Positions 4,822 through 6,543 of a stretch of DNA of 6,543 nucleotides are shown piece after piece. The notes beneath the pieces are model-generated. The model had not been told where the DNA came from. It worked only from the letters and a program-made list of their open reading frames with translations, and ran no database searches. The stretch is from Clostridium sp. OM02-18AC. Lineage in GTDB: Bacteria; Bacillota; Clostridia; Lachnospirales; Lachnospiraceae. Position 1 is the first letter of the stretch. The number at the start of each line of letters is the position of its first letter. Position numbers and translations under genes: made by a program. The DNA lies in contig NZ_QULW01000031.1 of NCBI RefSeq assembly GCF_003481825.1, positions 1 through 6,543 of the forward strand. The letters run 5' to 3'.

Positions 4822-5138
4822 ATAAGACAAGACCTAAACAATTATCATTCCGGGTAAGTGAAGAAGAATACCAGCAGTTGCAGCAGAAGATTTCAGAGAG
4901 TGGAAAGAACCAACAGGAGTATATCCTTTCCTGCGTGCTGGAGAAGCAGATCGTGAATACGGACGGTATCAAGGAACTTATCCCGGAACTGAAACGGATA
5001 GGGAACAACCTCAATCAAATAGCAAAGCGGTGTAATGAGGGGGGAATGTTGCCGAGTGAAGCGGAAGTGCGGAAGCATGGAGAGGAGCTGAACAAAGTAT
5101 GGCAGTCATTAAGGCGGTATCTTCAAAGGCGGGCATAG
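4818..5138 (+). CDS. mobC: MobC-type relaxosome accessory protein
   Basis: A 106-aa DNA-binding accessory protein that would help the relaxase open and nick oriT. Seen: an N-terminal ribbon-helix-helix-like start (QLSFRVSEEEYQQL, residues 8-21) and the characteristic MobC segment RIGNNLNQIAKRCN (60-73), followed by a helical C-terminus ending in arginines. The ATG at 4818 was chosen over an upstream ATG at 4707 because GGAGGG (4803-4808) lies 9 nt before it, the MobC homology begins there, and the longer start would overlap orf82 almost entirely. It overlaps the orf82 stop by 4 nt and the relaxase by 40 nt. MobC proteins of plasmids such as pC221 also promote nicking (family knowledge), and this one may bind the repeats at 4203-4371 (inference). 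Confidence 0.88.
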   Translation: MNKTRPKQLSFRVSEEEYQQLQQKISESGKNQQEYILSCVLEKQIVNTDGIKELIPELKRIGNNLNQIAKRCNEGGMLPSEAEVRKHGEELNKVWQSLRRYLQRRA

Positions 5139-6208
5139 GGCATGCCATAGATTATGTGACGAAAAAAGAAAAGACAGAGGAGAAGCTTGTAAGCGGTCTG
5201 CATTGTGAGCCGGAGACAGTCAAGGAAGAAATGCAAGCCACAAAGGAACTGTGGGGCAAGACGGACGGAAGAACCTATAAGCATTATGTACAATCCTACC
5301 ATGAGGACGAGGAAATAACCCCGGAGCAGGCTCACAAGAACGCTGTCGAGCTGGCAGAGCATACAAAGGCATGGAAAGGGCATGAAGTTCTGATAGCCAC
5401 TCATATAGACAAGGGGCATATACACACGCACTTTATTGTCAATTCCGTAAATTATGAGGACGGTCATAAGCTCCAATGGAGTAAGTACGACCTTAAAGAC
5501 CTAAAGGAACGGTGCAACGAGCAGAGCCGGGAACAGGGCTTGCATGTGCCGGAGAAAGGAAAGACCTTTGCTGGAGAAGTCCGGGAAGAAACGGTGGCAT
5601 GGAGCAAAGACACCTACCAGCTTTTGAAACAGGCAGAGCAGGGAAAGGTCAGAAGTTATGTGCAGGATATTGCCCTTGCGGTGCTGGATTGTAAGGAAAC
5701 AGCGACCAGCCGGGAAACCTTTATCCGGCTGATGAATGAAAGAGGGTACGGAGTGGACTGGCAGGACAGCCACAAGTACATCATATATACCGACTTAGCC
5801 AGGGAACAGGCAGGAGAAAAGGCTTGTAAAATCAGGGATAACAAGCTGGAAAAATACTACAATATGGATTTCGGAAAGGAGAGCATGGAGCATGAGTTTG
5901 AGAGAAATGCACGAACAGCAGAAGCAGAGCAGTCCAAGAGAGCAGCTTCAAGAGTTAAACCGACAGAGCCGGACAGAGCTGGAAAACAGTCTGCTCAAAG
6001 AAGCGTTGGCGATGTCGAGCGAGAACTGCGAGGAATTGATGAAGCAGTCAAATCAAGAACAAGTAAGGGCAGAGCAGAACAGGCAGAGAGACGCAGAGCA
6101 GAACAGGAAGCTCATCAGCGAGCTGAAGCAGAGCGTAGATCTGCTGAAGAACAGCAACGAACTTCTTCAAGACGCTATATCGGACGAGGTTGGGAGCTTG
6201 AAAGATGA
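5099..6208 (+). CDS. mobA: MOBP-type relaxase (MobA/VirD2 family)
   Basis: A 369-aa relaxase that nicks oriT and leads the transferred strand into the recipient. Seen: an N-terminal relaxase domain with candidate catalytic Tyr19 (HAIDYV); YKHYVQSYHEDEEITPEQA (60-78) as the second motif; and HIDKGHIHTHFIVN (102-115), a full HxDxxHxHxHxxxN metal-binding HUH motif. Residues about 245-369 are an Arg/Glu/Ala-rich predicted coiled coil lacking any primase or helicase motif. AGAGGAG (5081-5087) precedes ATG by 11 nt, and the start lies inside mobC. The 3' 317 bp are shared with mobB in another frame, so the tail composition is constrained by two proteins. No coupling protein or type IV secretion genes are present, so transfer needs a helper element. 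Confidence 0.92.
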   Translation: MAVIKAVSSKAGIGHAIDYVTKKEKTEEKLVSGLHCEPETVKEEMQATKELWGKTDGRTYKHYVQSYHEDEEITPEQAHKNAVELAEHTKAWKGHEVLIATHIDKGHIHTHFIVNSVNYEDGHKLQWSKYDLKDLKERCNEQSREQGLHVPEKGKTFAGEVREETVAWSKDTYQLLKQAEQGKVRSYVQDIALAVLDCKETATSRETFIRLMNERGYGVDWQDSHKYIIYTDLAREQAGEKACKIRDNKLEKYYNMDFGKESMEHEFERNARTAEAEQSKRAASRVKPTEPDRAGKQSAQRSVGDVERELRGIDEAVKSRTSKGRAEQAERRRAEQEAHQRAEAERRSAEEQQRTSSRRYIGRGWELER

Positions 6209-6464
6209 GGTTAAGGAAAACACCGTCCAAGAGGTTAGAAAGGCGTTACAGGCGAATATAGAGGCTATACAGAGGGCTACAAAGCTTCTTGAGAAGCAGT
6301 CTGATACACTTACGAGCGTGATGAAGCAGAAGATCCGGGAGCTGGAGGAAAGCAAAAACAACTTTTTCAGATATGAGGGTTTGAAACTGTACTTGTTTTG
6401 GGGCGGTATGGTCTGTAATATTTTAGTATTTCTTATGCTAGCGTCTAGCATGTTTGGTAGGTAA
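5892..6464 (+). CDS. mobB: MobB-like coiled-coil membrane protein overlapping mobA
   Basis: A 190-aa protein. Seen: a long Gln/Glu/Lys/Leu-rich region with heptad character from about residue 10 to 155, and one C-terminal membrane segment (LYLFWGGMVCNILVFLML, about 166-183) with a short basic end. This plan fits MobB-type proteins that anchor the relaxase to the membrane or coupling protein and stabilise the complex. AAAGGAG (5875-5881) lies 10 nt before ATG 5892. Its first 317 bp lie inside mobA in a different frame; nested mobB genes are known in ColE1 and in staphylococcal pC221-type plasmids. Evidence that the frame is real includes a proper RBS, continuation 256 bp past the mobA stop, and a coherent coiled-coil plus membrane anchor. 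Confidence 0.8.
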   Translation: MSLREMHEQQKQSSPREQLQELNRQSRTELENSLLKEALAMSSENCEELMKQSNQEQVRAEQNRQRDAEQNRKLISELKQSVDLLKNSNELLQDAISDEVGSLKDEVKENTVQEVRKALQANIEAIQRATKLLEKQSDTLTSVMKQKIRELEESKNNFFRYEGLKLYLFWGGMVCNILVFLMLASSMFGR

Positions 6465-6484
6465 AAATATATCTAGTTAGATTA

Positions 6485-6543
6485 AAAAAGGTGCAAAAAA
6501 CTCATTGATAAGATTAGCGGTCAAGGCGAGAGGGAGTGAGGTG
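6485..6543 (+). repeat. Terminal copy of the 63-bp repeat (circular overlap)
   Basis: Bases 6489-6543 equal bases 1-55 exactly, and the preceding A run matches the flank of copy B. The simplest reading is the end overlap of a circular contig, in which case this is the same physical copy as 1-59. A genuine third copy on a linear piece cannot be excluded because the repeat also occurs internally. The stretch from the end of mobB (6465) to here holds no gene. Confidence 0.8.

Noticed and set aside
5123..5476. 117-aa minus-strand frame within the relaxase gene
   Set aside because: It lies opposite the conserved relaxase motifs, with no RBS or plausible domain; a shadow of mobA.
6435..6451. ATGCTAG-CGT-CTAGCAT inverted repeat near the end of mobB
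   Set aside because: A short 7-bp stem inside the coding sequence without a following T run; not convincing as a terminator or recombination site.

Overview
The window reads as one complete small mobilizable plasmid of about 6.5 kb, probably from a gut Firmicute of the Lachnospiraceae/Clostridia type. This rests on consensus sigma-A promoters, strong AGGAGG-type ribosome binding sites, a MOBP-like mobCAB cassette and a primase-type Rep. The first 55 bases are repeated exactly as the last 55, as expected for a circular molecule of about 6488 bp cut with an overlap. The same 55-mer also occurs at 98-152, so circularity is likely but not proven.

Layout: (1) 1-1601: a 63-bp direct repeat brackets a consensus promoter that drives a 479-aa replication protein with archaeo-eukaryotic-primase-like motifs and a C-terminal helix-turn-helix. 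(2) 1642-3369, minus strand: an AT-rich cargo cassette. It holds a secreted, cysteine-free, Trp/His-rich 149-aa protein that resembles lactococcin-972-type bacteriocins and, after an intercistronic terminator, a 400-aa MacB/FtsX-like permease with no ATPase gene beside it. (3) 3546-3855: a convergent two-RNA locus with direct repeats, a shared bidirectional terminator and a 31-aa membrane peptide starting at GTG. It has the architecture of a par/Fst-type I toxin-antitoxin plasmid addiction module, and it is too small to be found by ORF length. (4) 3893-4387: a gene-poor stretch of about 430 bp with a terminator-like hairpin, two good promoters, nested inverted repeats and a thrice-repeated GTGYTACCAC motif. 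It is the likely oriT and control region of the mobilization operon. (5) 4388-6464: a tightly overlapping operon orf62-orf82-mobC-mobA-mobB, in which mobB shares 317 bp with the relaxase gene in another frame.

Together the parts give replication (Rep), stability (type I addiction), a benefit to the host (candidate bacteriocin with immunity/export membrane protein) and spread (mobilization by a helper conjugation system, since no type IV secretion or coupling protein genes are present). The most interesting items are the toxin-antitoxin locus and the bacteriocin-permease pair.
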